Source: Acanthochlamys bracteata
Lineage: Eukaryota; Streptophyta; Magnoliopsida; Pandanales; Velloziaceae
Reading direction: 5' to 3'
DNA length: 64,000 bases
Assembly (NCBI GenBank): GCA_019914995.1
Contig: CM034126.1
Span: 129,001-193,000 of the forward strand
In this document: one piece after another, positions 36,932 to 49,198 of the stretch
Layout: each line of letters opens with the position of its first letter
How positions within the stretch are numbered: position 1 is the first letter of the stretch
The notes under the pieces: model-generated
What the model was told of the DNA's origin: nothing
Database searches by the model: none
What the model saw: the letters and a program-made list of their open reading frames with translations, nothing else
Program-made: the position numbers and the translations under genes

Positions 36932-37885
36932 ATGGCGTCAGAAGGTGGGGGAATGAAGGCTTTCTATCGCCAGACTAAGAGGAAGAAGAACTCCTCTGAT
37001 GACGGTGGCCTGAAACCCTCTGCTTCTGCCGGAAAGAAACCTTCCAGCAAGATCGCCGGAGGTGCGACTCACGGTGCCGCAGGTGGAGCATCTGTGGGTG
37101 CGGGAGGTCCTCCGCAGACGGCGGCGCTCCTTGTTCACGGGTCCCATTACGACCTTGAGAGTAAGCCTCTCTCCCTGTTTCCCGTTGCGATAGAAAGAAA
37201 AAGAAAATTTCGCTTGTTTTTTCAGAAACTTGTAGTTAATTTCGATTTTCGAAATGAATGATTGTTCTTTGTTCCGCAAAAGTTTGATTTTGAAAGTTGT
37301 TATTATATGGCTGTATTTATTCTGTGATTATGATAAGTTTGCTTATGTGATAACTTAAATTTGGGAATTAAATGCTTGCTGAAAAACCATGAATGGATGA
37401 CATGAGGAAATTCGAAGATTCATGACATTAAAAGAATAGCAACTATTGTCAAGAATTGTGAAGGTCTTCTTATACCGATTGTTCGAATGTTAATACTGGT
37501 GTAGAGGATTGGGGTGAAAGGGTGAATTTTCTTTGCCTTAAAAAACGTTTGACTAATAAAGTTTGGATATGAGATCACAGCCTCAATTGATAATTTTGGG
37601 AAAGAACGGTTCCTCTTGTTGTTAGTTTACTTTGAATATGATGATCGAGATTCTCTGACAGACCTGTTTGTGGAAATGTTGGTAAATGGTGTAGACGAGT
37701 ATGGGCCAGAAGAAGAAAAACTGAGGCAATTCGACATGGATATGCGATATGGTCCATGCCTTGGCATTTCACGCTTGAAGAGATGGGAGCGGGCCGAAGC
37801 CATGGGTCTTAAACCTCCTGCTGATATTGGCCAACTCTTGCACAACTATCCCTCCATGGAATGTCTCTGGGAAGGTCGGGTTTAG
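36932..37885 (+). CDS. POLD4: DNA polymerase delta subunit 4 (p12)
   Basis: This is the small accessory subunit of the replicative polymerase delta holoenzyme in the nucleus. Two exons, 36932-37160 and 37695-37885, give 139 residues. The conserved C-terminal half LRQFDMDMRYGPCLGISRL, RWERAEAMGLKPP, and final LWEGRV is diagnostic for the family. The N-terminus MKAFYRQTKRKK contains a basic, aromatic PCNA-binding-like stretch followed by a low-complexity Lys/Ser/Gly/Ala linker. The acceptor at 37694 makes YDLENEYGPEEEKLRQFD, the same spacing as the Arabidopsis protein I recall. Another acceptor 33 bases upstream is also in frame and would insert 11 residues. The start ATG is the one in MASEGGGMKAFYRQ. 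Site II-like elements upstream fit cell-division expression. Confidence 0.92.
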
Positions 37886-38675
37886 CAGTTTCATGCAATA
37901 CTTCAATGTAGCAGTAGTTCTAAGCAATGTGGTGGTAGTAGTAGTACAGTTGCTGGCTGTAGGTGCTGCTGGTGCTGCTTTTGTTATTGTTTTTGTTGTT
38001 GTTGTGTTAAGTGTTTGTGGTGTACTGGTAGTGTAAGAAGCTTATGATATGACAATAATATAACGCCTCTTCTGCTACTGCTGTGTAATGCTTTTCTTGT
38101 GAATGCTGGATGAATGTCTTGTTTGGTTTCTGTATACTGTTAATATGTGAACTTGATGTTTCAATTTTCAAAGGTCGGATGTCTACTTTCACAGTTACAC
38201 AGAGTTACTCTTTGTAATATGCAAAATGTAAAGTAGAAGGATTCCATGAAATTGAAATTTCAAATAGTGAAACTGAACATGCAAAACTACGGAACGCAAG
38301 TGCAAGTTGCATACTCAGAAAGCTTCCTGAAGATGCAGTTGAATTCAAATAGTGAAATTCAACGACAACAGAAGTGCAACGACCGCTTATACAGTACAAT
38401 TATGTTGAAAACAAAAGCACTAGACCGACGGAGAAAAAAAAAGGAATCAGAATACATTTGGACTATAAGTCAGTATCCCGTCTGTTATGACTTACAAATA
38501 CGATCCCAAGAGCTGGTAAAAGATGATACTAATGAGTGGTTGATTTTTGGGGAGTACCAACCTAGTTCACTTTTAAACCAACTAGCTCCTTCCTGCTAAG
38601 TCAGCTTTGCTGTTAATCAGATCTTCAATTCAAAATCTCATAAGAATTAAGAGAACTTTTTGATGCAGTGGTGGC
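37886..38675. other. Convergent 3' region of POLD4 and CPSF73-I
   Basis: This 790-base stretch should hold both 3' untranslated regions. A GTT/GTA-rich patch (about 37.91-38.03 kb) is low complexity. A 117-residue open frame at 38246-38599 has no recognisable domain and is not called. Confidence 0.65.
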
Positions 38676-41600
38676 TTATGATGCAGGTAAAGGGATTGGC
38701 CGCACAGCTGCTTGTATCCTTTTGAATGCTGTTTTAACTCTCTCCTTCAGATTCCCGTTCTCACACTCAACATCACCATTTTTACCATCAAGCTTGGCAA
38801 CATCGCCATCGACAGTCACAACCAACTTCCCCTCTTCGCCGACTTTAACATCTCCAAACAAGGAGACTAGGAGGGCGTAGACAACCTTTTGTGCAATCCT
38901 TTCCGTCTCCTCTTCCGTTTTTGTGTCCTCAGTAACTGCTGTCACTTTTGGTCCTTCACGACTGATATTCAAAATCGTGGCGACAACAGAGTCTGAAACC
39001 ATGTCACCTATTGGGTCAGATGACCACTGCAGAACAACATGACTCTCGGATTCCTGCCTTACAGTCACCCTGTCATGGACAACAAAAGCAGGAACATCAG
39101 ACTCCTCCAGGGAAACTACACTCTCGTATATCTGCTTCAATCTGTGCTTTATGACTCCAAAGGCACCAGAATAAGGAATAGAGATTCTCTGGGTAATACT
39201 CGCTGTTGAAAGCTGCGTGAACACATGCAGATCCTCAGCGGACATAATTTGATGTGTGAATCCCTTCTTTACCAGCAAACCACTCACAGTCTCCCCAGGC
39301 TCAGGTGTCTTTTCAGCAAGCTTTCCTATAGCCTTGGCCATCTTTTCAGAGTTGAAGTACATTTCAACAGACTGACAATTCTTTGGAGAAAGGATCTTTG
39401 TGTTCTTGTCGGCAAACTGGGTGATCAACTTTTGCTTGAGCCTCCCCATTTCATTTGCTTCCCCATGGACAAGAACTATATTTGCTGGCATTAACTCCTT
39501 TAAGAATGTGCTAGTCTGTGCAAAGTCTGCGTGAGCCGAGAAGGAGATGTAGTATACCTGCATGTTGAGTGGTGCAGTGAGGCCATTCATGAGGGTGACC
39601 TCTTTGGGCTCGTTAATGATGGTCTTAGAAAGTGTTCCTTCCACAACATACCCAGGGATGACACAAGCATTTTTTTTATCCGAACACCACTTATCAAAAA
39701 GCTGCCTTGATAGCCCACTCTGCAAACTACCTGGGCTTGCCATCACCACTGAAGGGCCAACATCATTGAAATCCTCAATGCTCTTCAATGGAGATATAAA
39801 TTTGAATTCAAATGGGTTTGAATTAGCAAACTGGTTCTTAATCCTGTCATTCATGGAATTGATGTAAGTCTGGTACACAGCCATGCACCTCTTGGCAAGA
39901 GGGGATGCGTAGAATATGGGATACTTTTGAAGCTCCTCATGCTTTTCCCAATACTCATCTAGAATCAAGAGAAGCTCTTGTGCACGGCCAAGGGCAAACG
40001 CTGGAATAAGTACACGACCTCCTTGCAGCAGGGTTGAGTGGATCACATCTGTGAAGCGCTTCTCACGGACAAGGCGGGGCTGATGCAGTTGAACTCCATA
40101 AGTTGATTCAATAATGCAAATATCTGGTGAGAATTGCGGAAGTTCTGCAGCATGAAGGTGGCGATCCTCCTCACGAGAGTAGTCACCAGTATAAAGGACC
40201 CGAACACCAGCAATATCAACCATGAACATTGCTGCACCAAGGACATGACCAGCAGTATAGCACCAGAAGCGAATACCATTCACTTCCAGAGTCTGATGGA
40301 AGTCAATGACCTACAAGCGGGTTCCAAACGTGGACTTTCAAGTTGAAAGGCAAAGAAATACATATAACCACAATGTGCAAAAGCACTATATTTTACAGAA
40401 AAAATGAAGCCATTGATATATATGACTTTTCTATCTCAAGAATTTGAAAATTTCAATAAAAGATCACATTCAGTGAAACCAAGGAATATATCACAAGCAA
40501 ATAAACGAAAAGGTATTCAATACCCAAGTAAGTCCAGAAAGTAGGTAAAATAGACCAAATTGCCTGGATGCTCAAAATATCTGCCAAACTACAGACAACT
40601 TTGTAAATAATTGACTTCCAGATTAGAATGGGAAATGTAATTTTATGACACTAACCGATGTTTCTACCAAAGTAACTTTCTGCTATGATCCAACTTGTTG
40701 AAGGTATGCAAGGATAACGATTAGAACTCTACAGCAAATAGCAGATGGAACTGACAAACTTTAGTTTAAGAATTTAAAAGCCATATCTGGAACCGGTAAA
40801 CCTACCTCGATCTTGTCCATGGAACGAAGTATGTCCTGCTCATCATACAGCATGTCCTCAACAGATACTTTGCTCACTTTCACATAATCAGATAGGACGA
40901 GCCTATATATAGCCTTCGTTGCGTGTGTCATAAAAACTCGCCCTTTAAATGTGGTCTATGAAAGAAGTAAATGTTAAGTTGCAGTTGATAGGCAAATAGG
41001 ATAGGAATTAGTTCATCGAGTGGATAGAATATAAACCTAACCAGTAATATACCTTTTCAAGAAAATATGGTAGAGAAGCAGCATGATCAAGATGAAAGCT
41101 GCAGAACAGGTGTAAGCATGTCAATATCCTTTTGTCATGTAAACAGTCAGATACAAACTATTCTTCAGTATTGCATAACTCAAATCAAGTTTGCTCATGT
41201 TAATACAAATAGTTTCTTACAGTACATTTTTAAGTTTCTCAAGGAAGACGTTACTATAATCAGCAAACTTGGCCTTACACTACTCTGCTGTAGGACAGGA
41301 ACAAACATGATTGATGTGGTTCTACATGTACATATACGTCTAGAAACAAATTAGATCATACAGAGCAAGTATTTCCTAAAGACCATTGTGCACATATTTC
41401 ATAACCGAGGCAAAACAAAAAAAAAAGGTCTAGAAAACCAATCATGTAAGAGATAGTTAAGTAGACACAAACAAGAAACAAACTGGGATTCCTGACTTAA
41501 CGAACATATTTACATTACAAATGAACTTTAGTCACACATCAATAGAATCAAATAAAATTTAGGGATGGCAATATATGACCCGACTCGAAAATTCAATCCG

Positions 41601-43173
41601 AAACCGATCCATTTACTTAAAGCTAGGGTTAAAAAATTTGATCCGTATAAATATAAGAGTTGGATTAGAGTTGACCGAATTTGACCCAATTATTAAATGG
41701 ATCGACCCGAGTTAATCCGAAATTGATCCACCAATCCGAATTGCCATCTTTTGAAGAAATAACATATAATTTTTTTTTCGTTTATTAAAATATTAGCAAT
41801 AAAAATAATCGATAATAGTAATTTATAAATTATTAAATTATATGATATTTATAATTAATCGTTATTTTTATATTTTAGTAAAATAATGTAAGATGAGAAT
41901 TATAATATTATCGAAAGTATTACTATGTAGGTGTTTCTGTAACGACGAATTTGAATTTTGTATAAAATTTTTTATCAAAATTTGTTAGATAGCTATATTT
42001 ATCAAAATTTTTATCGAAATTATTAATATGTATTTATAATCATAAAATTTCAGCTGTCACTACATATTTTCAAAAAATAAAAAAATATTTTGTTTGAATA
42101 TATTTTAAACCGATGAAGATACTAAATAAAGCACATGGCGGATATTCACTATATCTTGTCACTAAAAACATCGTGCACTTTTATTACAACTGATATTATA
42201 AATTCGTTGAAGCTTAAAAATATAAATTACTAATTAATAATTTTAATTATTAAATAGGTCGACCCGAATTTGATCCGATTATTAATAGGTTAGATTAGAG
42301 TTAACAATTTTGATCTGTATAAATTTATAGGTTGGGTTATAGTTGAACGAGTTTAACCCGATTATTAAATAGGTTGATCCGAAACCGACTCACCAACCCA
42401 AATTGCCACCCCTAATTAAAAATGAGACTTTGGAGAGCACAACTTGAATAGCATCTTGCAACTCCTGTTGCCAACAAGCAAGACTAAATCAAATTTTCAT
42501 GAAGATGGGACACTATCTTACTGTGTTACAAGGAGCACATCGATGGTAGAGGGGTCAATTTCATCAAAGTAAGGCAGCGCCGCCATTCCCGAGTATGCGG
42601 GATGTATTCCACAATCAAACTGCCAGCAATAAGTGACCGCAATTAGAAGCTATTTCCGATTAAAAAACCATGAGTGCACTAACTAAATCCCCAATTTCAC
42701 AAAAAGTAAACCACTTAAAAATTCCAAAATAGTAAACACTAGAGGAATAAAAACCTATCTTTTCAAAAATACTGAGTCACTAACCAAATCCCCAAACCTC
42801 TGATAAGAAAATCCATCGTTTATTCAAGATAAGAGAGCACATTAACTAAATCCTCCAATACCTTGCAAAAGAAAACGTCACAAAATTCAGCAAAAAACAA
42901 AAAAATCGTTTGAAATCATTTGAGCAATCAAAATTCCATTTTTAAATAATTTAAACACACTGCGATACCGGACTAATCCGAAATAAAATCCAAATAGAAA
43001 AAGAGGGAGAGATCAAGATTCTGCATGAGAGAGAGAGAGATTACCATGACGGTTTTGCCCTTGAAAGACATGTAGCAGCAGGAGCGGCCGACTTCATTGC
43101 CTGCTCCGAGAGGTGTAATCACCAGCTGCTCTGCCGCCGTGGCCGGCGACGACGACGACTCCCGCCGCTTCAT
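38676..43173 (-). CDS. CPSF73-I: CPSF73-I, mRNA 3'-end processing endonuclease
   Basis: This is the metallo-beta-lactamase/beta-CASP nuclease that cuts pre-mRNA before polyadenylation, within the nuclear CPSF complex. Five exons (43173-43045, 42619-42522, 41098-41053, 40955-40806, 40310-38676) encode 685 residues; Arabidopsis has 693. The metal-binding signature HFHLDH is at residues 76-81, split between exons 2 and 3. Further motifs are [10 protein letters not shown], the [12 protein letters not shown] zinc ligands, the beta-CASP blocks [16 protein letters not shown] and [11 protein letters not shown], and [10 protein letters not shown]. The C-terminal dimer-type domain ends [15 protein letters not shown]. 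The start [10 protein letters not shown] is shorter than the Arabidopsis N-terminus. The last exon is unusually long, holding most of the protein, and intron 2 (1.4 kb) contains a transposon-like repeat. No catalytic residue is missing. Confidence 0.96.
41560..42414. mobile_element. Transposon-like element in CPSF73-I intron 2
   Basis: The left end TTAGGGATGGCAAT and the right end, reverse-complemented TTAGGGGTGGCAAT, differ at one base, so they form 13/14 inverted ends of an 855-base unit. Inside, GATCCGA/GACCCGA-rich blocks at about 41.57-41.75 and 42.25-42.41 kb are diverged direct repeats around an AT-rich core. TAGGGGTGGCAA-type ends are common in plant hAT-like non-autonomous elements. 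The 8-base flanks ATAAAATT and ATTAAAAA match only partly, so the target duplication is not proven. There is no coding capacity. Confidence 0.5.
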
Positions 43174-43689
43174 CGCTGTCTCTCTCTACAGTGTGGGAAG
43201 CTTTGAGCAGTTTGCGAATGGTGTTTTGGTAGTCCCAATCAAAGCACGAGATGATAATCTAGAAAACCAACGCGACCCAAAGTCTGATCTAGACAATTAA
43301 TTTATTCTGCGGTCTTAAATTGCGTAATAAGTTGAATAAAGGTGTCTTTATGTAAACTCATAAAAAAGTAAAGAGTCAAATTATAAACACATCCGGGGCC
43401 TAATCTGCAATACAATATAACTATGGAATGAACATGTAGAACTGTTGCAGATAGCACGAACAAATAACATTAGGAATGTGTTAGTTTGAGCTTTTTGTGT
43501 CCATTTTTTTCATCAGTTGTAAAATATCACTTCTTTGATCGGGTGCAAACGCGAGAATGCCGTGGGCATAGGATCGTACAAGGAGGGGTAAGCCAAGAGT
43601 TTGGTGTAAAAACTGTAGACTAGTGCTTGGCCCAGCAGCTGCTGCAGATTGCTAGATAGAGAAGAGCCTCAGAGCAATTAGCTGGAGCG
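43174..43689. other. Intergenic region at the CPSF73-I 5' end
   Basis: It lies between the divergent CPSF73-I start and the small plus-strand reading frame at 43690. It holds the CPSF73-I leader and promoter, possibly bidirectional. No clear TATA box was seen on either strand. Confidence 0.5.
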
Positions 43690-43986
43690 ATGAATGCCTT
43701 TAAACGAATGGAACAGAGAGTATTGCTGGGGCGAAAGACTGGTAAGGCAGGACACGCCGCCGCCTCTTCTAATACCCTGGAGAATCAAGTCGCCGCCATT
43801 GCAAATAACATCACCCAAGCTCTCAAGCTCCCTGCACAGCAATGGAAATATGTCCGTAGATTACCTCATCGGAGTGCTTCCGCAGCAGCAGCACTAACTA
43901 CTGCTGCGCCACTCCGGAATGATGAAAACAGTCTACGCATTCCAGTAACGGGAAAGTTTGAGCCACCACAAGCCAATTATAGTTAG
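43690..43986 (+). CDS. Small protein of unknown function (98 aa)
   Basis: I do not recognise this protein. It is one intronless frame, MNAFKRMEQRVLLGRKTGK to QANYS, with a basic start, an Asn/Ala/Gln-rich middle (NQVAAIANNITQALKLPAQQ) that could form a helix, and an Ala-rich linker. Base composition is GC-richer than the flanks and an AATAAA signal follows about 90 bases after the stop, which supports a real transcript. It has no signal peptide or membrane segment. It is divergent from CPSF73-I with 516 bases between the starts. It could be a real lineage-restricted gene or a chance frame. Confidence 0.45.
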   Translation: MNAFKRMEQRVLLGRKTGKAGHAAASSNTLENQVAAIANNITQALKLPAQQWKYVRRLPHRSASAAAALTTAAPLRNDENSLRIPVTGKFEPPQANYS

Positions 43987-44404
43987 ATGGACTTCGTTCT
44001 AGTTTCAAGTCTGCATAGTCTTCACTCTTTAGCTGTTACTTGAATGAATGAAAATATACCCATTAGTTTTACATAAATAAAGCACCAGCATTTAAGTCTA
44101 CTCCATACAACGCAATGAAAATTTCAGAAATGGAATCCTTCCAGCTAGAACATTAATAAGACTCAAAGTTTCAGTACATAAGCATTTTACTTTCGAAGTG
44201 AATAAAATACATATAATATAAAACTTCCGTCAGGCAAATATTCTTTATGCCAGGCTCTTATATTTTTATTATCGCATATTATAGCATTAAATGATAAATG
44301 ATATCGCATTCTTCTATATGCGAAGCTTTAATTAATCACAGAATCATACATAACATGAATGAGACTATAGTGATCACAATGTGTGATTGATGAGCGTTTA
44401 ATTG
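43987..44404. other. Spacer between the small frame and the pectin acetylesterase
   Basis: This is AT-rich and should contain the 3' ends of both convergent transcripts, with an AATAAA near 44.08 kb. Nothing else is seen. Confidence 0.6.
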
Positions 44405-47183
44405 CTATGCTTGTGAACTGTCTTCGAATATACGGTTATGGCAAGATGAATCGCACGGGTAAGGACAGTCGATCTTCTGGAATGAGGCTCGATCGTAGTA
44501 CCAATCTCCAACAGCCTTTGCGATCGGCTGTAAATGAGATGCAAAAAACGTTATTGTCAACAAAGGTTGCAAAATTTTCCTCATGGAGATAAGAAATGCA
44601 TATATGTTATAACTGAACACTGTTCCCGTTGTTGCAAGTAACTCACAGTTTTATCGAGCACAGGAGAATTTGTTTGCAACCAAGTCTCCTGCATCTCGGA
44701 CTGGCAATGGGCGTAGCAGGAGTTTACGAATAGTCCTCCAGATGATGAGGAACTGAGCCCCGATATTGCGTTTAGGAATTCAGTCCTGAAACCTGAACAC
44801 AGAAATACCCGAGCCTTGTTCAAGCATTTTAATGATGAAAAACCCGGTGAACTGCTCAATATACATTTCTGCAGCAATAGATAAGAAATCCTGACCCTGT
44901 ATGACCTGGAGTTGACTTGACGAACACTGCTTGATATCAAGCTTGCACTCATGCCAACTCCCATGAGGATCAGCGACACCCGGTGCCAAAATGTTCTTTA
45001 TCTGCAATATTACACAAAAACAGATGATGCCCGACGGAAGTTTCAAACTTGCATGCTATGCATCATAGTAGTAACGATATTCAAGGAACTCCCAGTTCCA
45101 AAGAATGATTCACCTGCCATGAATCATATGCTGCATTCAATATAAACAGTGGCGTTTGAATTTGCTGCGCAATGTATTGAGGGAAGAAACACTGTGTTTC
45201 CAACAACGGTCGGAGGTTAGAACACAAGATTTACATGTAAATGCAGAAAGATCAGTTTGGCCTATGGAATTACTTACCATGCCTGGGCTCAGCCTTGAGG
45301 TGCACGACAATGGCAAATTCTTTGCCGAATTCTGAAAGATTATTGGGCACCAACCAAATTCAGAAAAGAGAAATATGCTTGTTATACCATAGAAGATAGA
45401 AGATGAAATTTTCTCAAAATCTGGAGGCTAAAGGCCATACGTACATGAGTTGCCACCACATCATTGTAAAAGGCCTTGATGTGTTCTGTTCCAGCAATAT
45501 CCTTCCTGTTACACGTCATAAATAAATTGCTTAAGAATATGCAATCAGAAAAGGAGATAACAAGTGAAAACGCCGCATTAATCTATGCTTTATCTTACGC
45601 ATTAATGAAATAACCAGCATCTGCAAGACATTTGACTCTAGCTCCTTCCGGTAAAAGTGAAACGAATTTATCACAGTGTAGAATTGATGTCAGGCCACCG
45701 GCGGAACAACCTGAAAGAAGAGCCTGCAACCAATTTTTTGTTACCTCATGATCTATATCAATAACTAAAATGACATTCTCTTAAGAAAATAATACATTTT
45801 GTGCTTTGTTCATCCCCTTTGCAAGAAGATCTTCTATGATGGCAAGCCAAACTCTTGCTCCTCTATAATGGAGATTGGTACCCTGTACAAGAAAAAGTAA
45901 AGGATCAGATTTATATTAAGATGTAGTACTCGATTTCATGTTGTCAGAGTCTTTTGCATAACAATCTCCTGCAAAGACTTCATTCGCGACTTGAATTATC
46001 ATGTTCTAGTTGACTCACAGGGTCTACAGTGTCTACATCTCCGGTGAATGAGGAACCATCACAATACCGGACCTTGACCTTGTTCCAGTCGTAGAAATCT
46101 GGATAAAACATGAAAGAAGATAATTTAATGAAAATATTGATGACTGAAATCAGTAAGTACGATTGCGAGAATAGTCTTTCATAAACTGAGAAATGAAAGA
46201 ATATCGGGTTAGAGCCAATAGTATATGAGAATGCTTATATCCAATCCATCGTCGTTTATATAAATGAACTAGCAATACCAAAGAACATGTTGTAGTTCCA
46301 CATCTACAGGTTTCTTGCTACATCCAAATTACATCCACAATGTATCATAGCATATGGTTAGAACATCTCTGCTTTTTTATTCGGTAAACTAAAGCATCCT
46401 AGCAATACCTGGATTCGTCTGTTGCTTATTGCTTAAAATCCCAGAGAAAGCCAGCTGCTTCACCATCCGTTTGGAAGAGCCTAAACGCGTGTCTCTACGT
46501 GCAAGACAAGTTGTGGCGTTGTTGCACCAGCCTCCACCCTAATAGAGAAATGAAACTATCATATATAGGCCAGAGAAATATCAAAGCAATGAAATCAGAT
46601 TTTCTGTATGCAGTAATAGCTATCTTGCTGCAAGATTAACGTACCAGTGTGACAGATGTATGTGGACTAGTAACACTATTGGCATAAAGAAAATTAAAGA
46701 GAGCTAAATGTAAATCATCGCGCAAGATCCAAGTCACTAGCAACACTGTACTGGTAGACAGGCATACATAAATCTACACGAGATACATAAACAAATTTCT
46801 GAAGGGATTGAGACACATTTCTCCTGGAAGGAACTTAATATAAAATATTTACCGACCTCGAACTGAACCAACCAGTTATTCACTCCTGAACCAAACCCAG
46901 GAGAAAAATGGTAAGCCGGGGGACTCCCATCCAAGCAAACTGTACAATAATATATCAAATAACATCATTTTTAGTTCAAAATAGACGATAGCGAAACATG
47001 TAATTTAGAAGTGTACAAAATTGATTGTGAATTTCTATTTTGCAATTGGAGAAAGTTTGTACCTGCTCCTTTAGCAACAGCATCTTGTAGATAAGTAATA
47101 TCCACGAAGTAGCAATCCACCATTAACAAAAGCAATGCATATATGAAGGGACAAATCCACCTTAGCATTCTGTTGTTTTTCAT
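44405..47183 (-). CDS. Pectin acetylesterase (CE13 family)
   Basis: These enzymes remove acetyl groups from cell-wall pectin. Twelve coding exons (47183-47063, 46939-46857, 46538-46409, 46098-46019, 45882-45796, 45723-45599, 45505-45445, 45331-45278, 45191-45114, 45001-44896, 44792-44647, 44527-44405) join in phase to 397 residues, the usual size. A hydrophobic segment at about 8-23 ([13 protein letters not shown]) is the secretion signal. Landmarks are [38 protein letters not shown], the nucleophile block GCSAGG with Ser174, [24 protein letters not shown], and [10 protein letters not shown]. An acceptor directly before the ATG shows that the 5' leader is spliced. The donor of exon 2 is GAG|GTCGGT; a GTAAAT donor 4 bases further would shift the frame. 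Catalytic blocks are intact. Confidence 0.95.
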
Positions 47184-49125
47184 CCTGCAGAAGCATCAAC
47201 AAAAATATCCGATCTATTATGATTTATATGAAGATTACACTTATCAGTAATTGAAACAGTGTTATTAGTAAAAAGACCTGCACTATTCTTGTTGTAGGAC
47301 ATTCAAAACAGAGAGATGAAGAACAGAAAACTTTAGACCTGAAATAACTAGCGAGCCTTAAATATGTCCACATTCTCTAATCAAAAAACTTATGGTAGCC
47401 TTAACAGCAAACTGAAGCACAACTGTTTACAAGAAAAACACAATCATTCATAATTAAAACGAGAGTTCTTTCAAACCAAATTTTTTTTTTCAAATTTCGA
47501 ACACCCAGATGGAAAGATTTTATATACTGATGGAAGAAAACAATGTTCATTCAATGAAACACCCAGATGGAAAGATTTTGTATACTGATGGAAGAAAACA
47601 ATGTTCATTCAATGAAAGAACCAAAACTGAACTCAAAATAAACAAATCAAAGAAACTACTCGAACAGAAAAGAATACAGATTGAGTCTCTGTTAGAGCAA
47701 TTCACCCACAGAGCTGCAATGATTGAGTAGTTAGAATCCAGAGAAACCAGAGGAGAAGAATGAGAAGAAAAGGAAACAACCTTCAATATATAGTCGAAGT
47801 CCAGCTTCTCTAACAACCAGCGATTCTACCAGGGAAATATAGACTGAATCAATATTTTTTGGTAAAGAAAGATAAAAATCCAATCTTTTTCGTTTCTGGG
47901 GACGGCGCACAAAAGATAGACGAGCGAAAGAAAGAGACGCGCAATGGAGTCTTGCGGAATGCGGGCGCAGACAGAGAGAGAGAGGGAACTAACAGTGCGA
48001 TTCTGAGTGATTTGTTAAAACAAAGATAAAGAAAGTGAACAGATAGCAATGTTTGTCGCCGTCGTTTCTATTATTTAGATTATAATTTAACTAATTATTC
48101 GACAATGATTCTATTAGCAAGTTAGCATAGAACTCTGAGCTAACCAATCAATCAAACATTCTTTCCTTTTTTCTTTTTCTATTCTTTTTTATATTTGTAA
48201 TTTTTAATTTCATTTTTTTTACTTCAACATGAGAGGTACTAATCTAGAGCAGCGCATTGCATATACCTCGTCTCTTGATTAGATTATTTTAATATATTTA
48301 TTTCTGGTTGAAATTTGAGAGAGATAAGGAGTGTGTTTGGTTTGATAGCATTTAATTTATGGTTTGAATTTGATGGAAGGGTTGGTGTTATGATCCTGTC
48401 ATGCGCTGCATGGGCAGGGGACTCTTCGTTTTGTCTTTTTTTGGGTCAAGTCAATTATAGCGCTATCAAATCGTAAGCACCGAAATTAAAATCCAGGGCC
48501 TTCTTAAAAGACATGAATAGTGTCACCATTAGAGGAGCTAATGAGATTTTGCAAAAATCGATTATTCAAATATCCTAAATTCCTAAGGTACATACGTGAT
48601 GGAGCATGAAATCAAATAATAGAGTTACGGATGATCACAGCAAAATTTAATGATAATTACGAAATTGATTAATTATTAATCAGAACAAAGACCAGTTACT
48701 GCATCGGAGAGGTGCGTCGGTCAACACAACAGACCTTCGTTCATGATGTAGTTATTATATAATTATTAATTAATTAATAGTAATAGAAGTAAAAGTAAAC
48801 TATATTAATATTAGGAGCCACCGACACATAAATACATAATTACAAAATCGCACTCGTCAATAATGCGCGAATTGTGCTTTCTTTTCGTTTTTTATTTCAG
48901 AGGCCCCACATCTTTTGTGAAAGAACGACCCCACACGCCTCGTCTATTAAATGGAAGATGGAGATAAGACGTAATTAGTCTTTTTCAGAAGTTCAAAGAA
49001 AGAGTTGACAGAATTCCCAAAAGCTAGCTTTATTTATATATATATATATATCTTATTAGTTCGGAGTATATTTAGTGCAAAGAGTCCGAAGAGCAGAATC
49101 TCATTTTTGCAAGAGGTAGCGTGCA
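47184..49125. other. PAE leader region and spacer to the tRNA gene
   Basis: The PAE transcript probably starts around 47.7-48.05 kb with a spliced leader, since an acceptor abuts the ATG. A 58-base tandem duplication is at 47502-47617. From 48.1 kb it is AT-rich spacer, with a TATA dinucleotide run at about 49.03-49.05 kb just before the tRNA. No other gene is supported. Confidence 0.6.
47502..47617. repeat. 58-bp perfect-to-one-mismatch tandem duplication
   Basis: A unit starting CACCCAGATGGAAAGATTTT and ending TTCATTCAATGAAA is present twice in direct succession. The copies differ only at unit base 21 (A or G). It lies 319-434 bases upstream of the pectin acetylesterase ATG, probably in its leader intron. 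Confidence 0.95.
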
Positions 49126-49198
49126 GGGGATGTAGCTCAGATGGTAGAGCGCTCGCTTAGCATGCGAGAGGTACGGGGATCGATACCCCGCATCTCCA
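49126..49198 (+). tRNA. tRNA-Ala: tRNA-Ala (anticodon AGC)
   Basis: This is a 73-base gene without an intron. The acceptor stem GGGGATG pairs with CATCTCC (one G-U) and is followed by discriminator A. The D-arm region is TAGCTCAGATGGTAGAGC, which holds the A box. The anticodon arm CTCGC-TTAGCAT-GCGAG gives AGC. The T arm CGGGG-ATCGATA-CCCCG is the usual plant tRNA-Ala form and holds the B box. CCA is not encoded. A TATA-rich run lies upstream and a T stretch for Pol III termination begins about 10 bases downstream. Confidence 0.97.

Noticed and set aside
38246..38599. 117-residue frame between POLD4 and CPSF73-I
   Set aside because: It lies in the convergent 3' untranslated regions and has no domain.
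47509..47730. 73-residue plus-strand frame across the 58-bp duplication
   Set aside because: The frame arises from the duplicated, AT-rich leader region of the opposite-strand PAE gene; the repeat shifts frame between copies and there is no homology.
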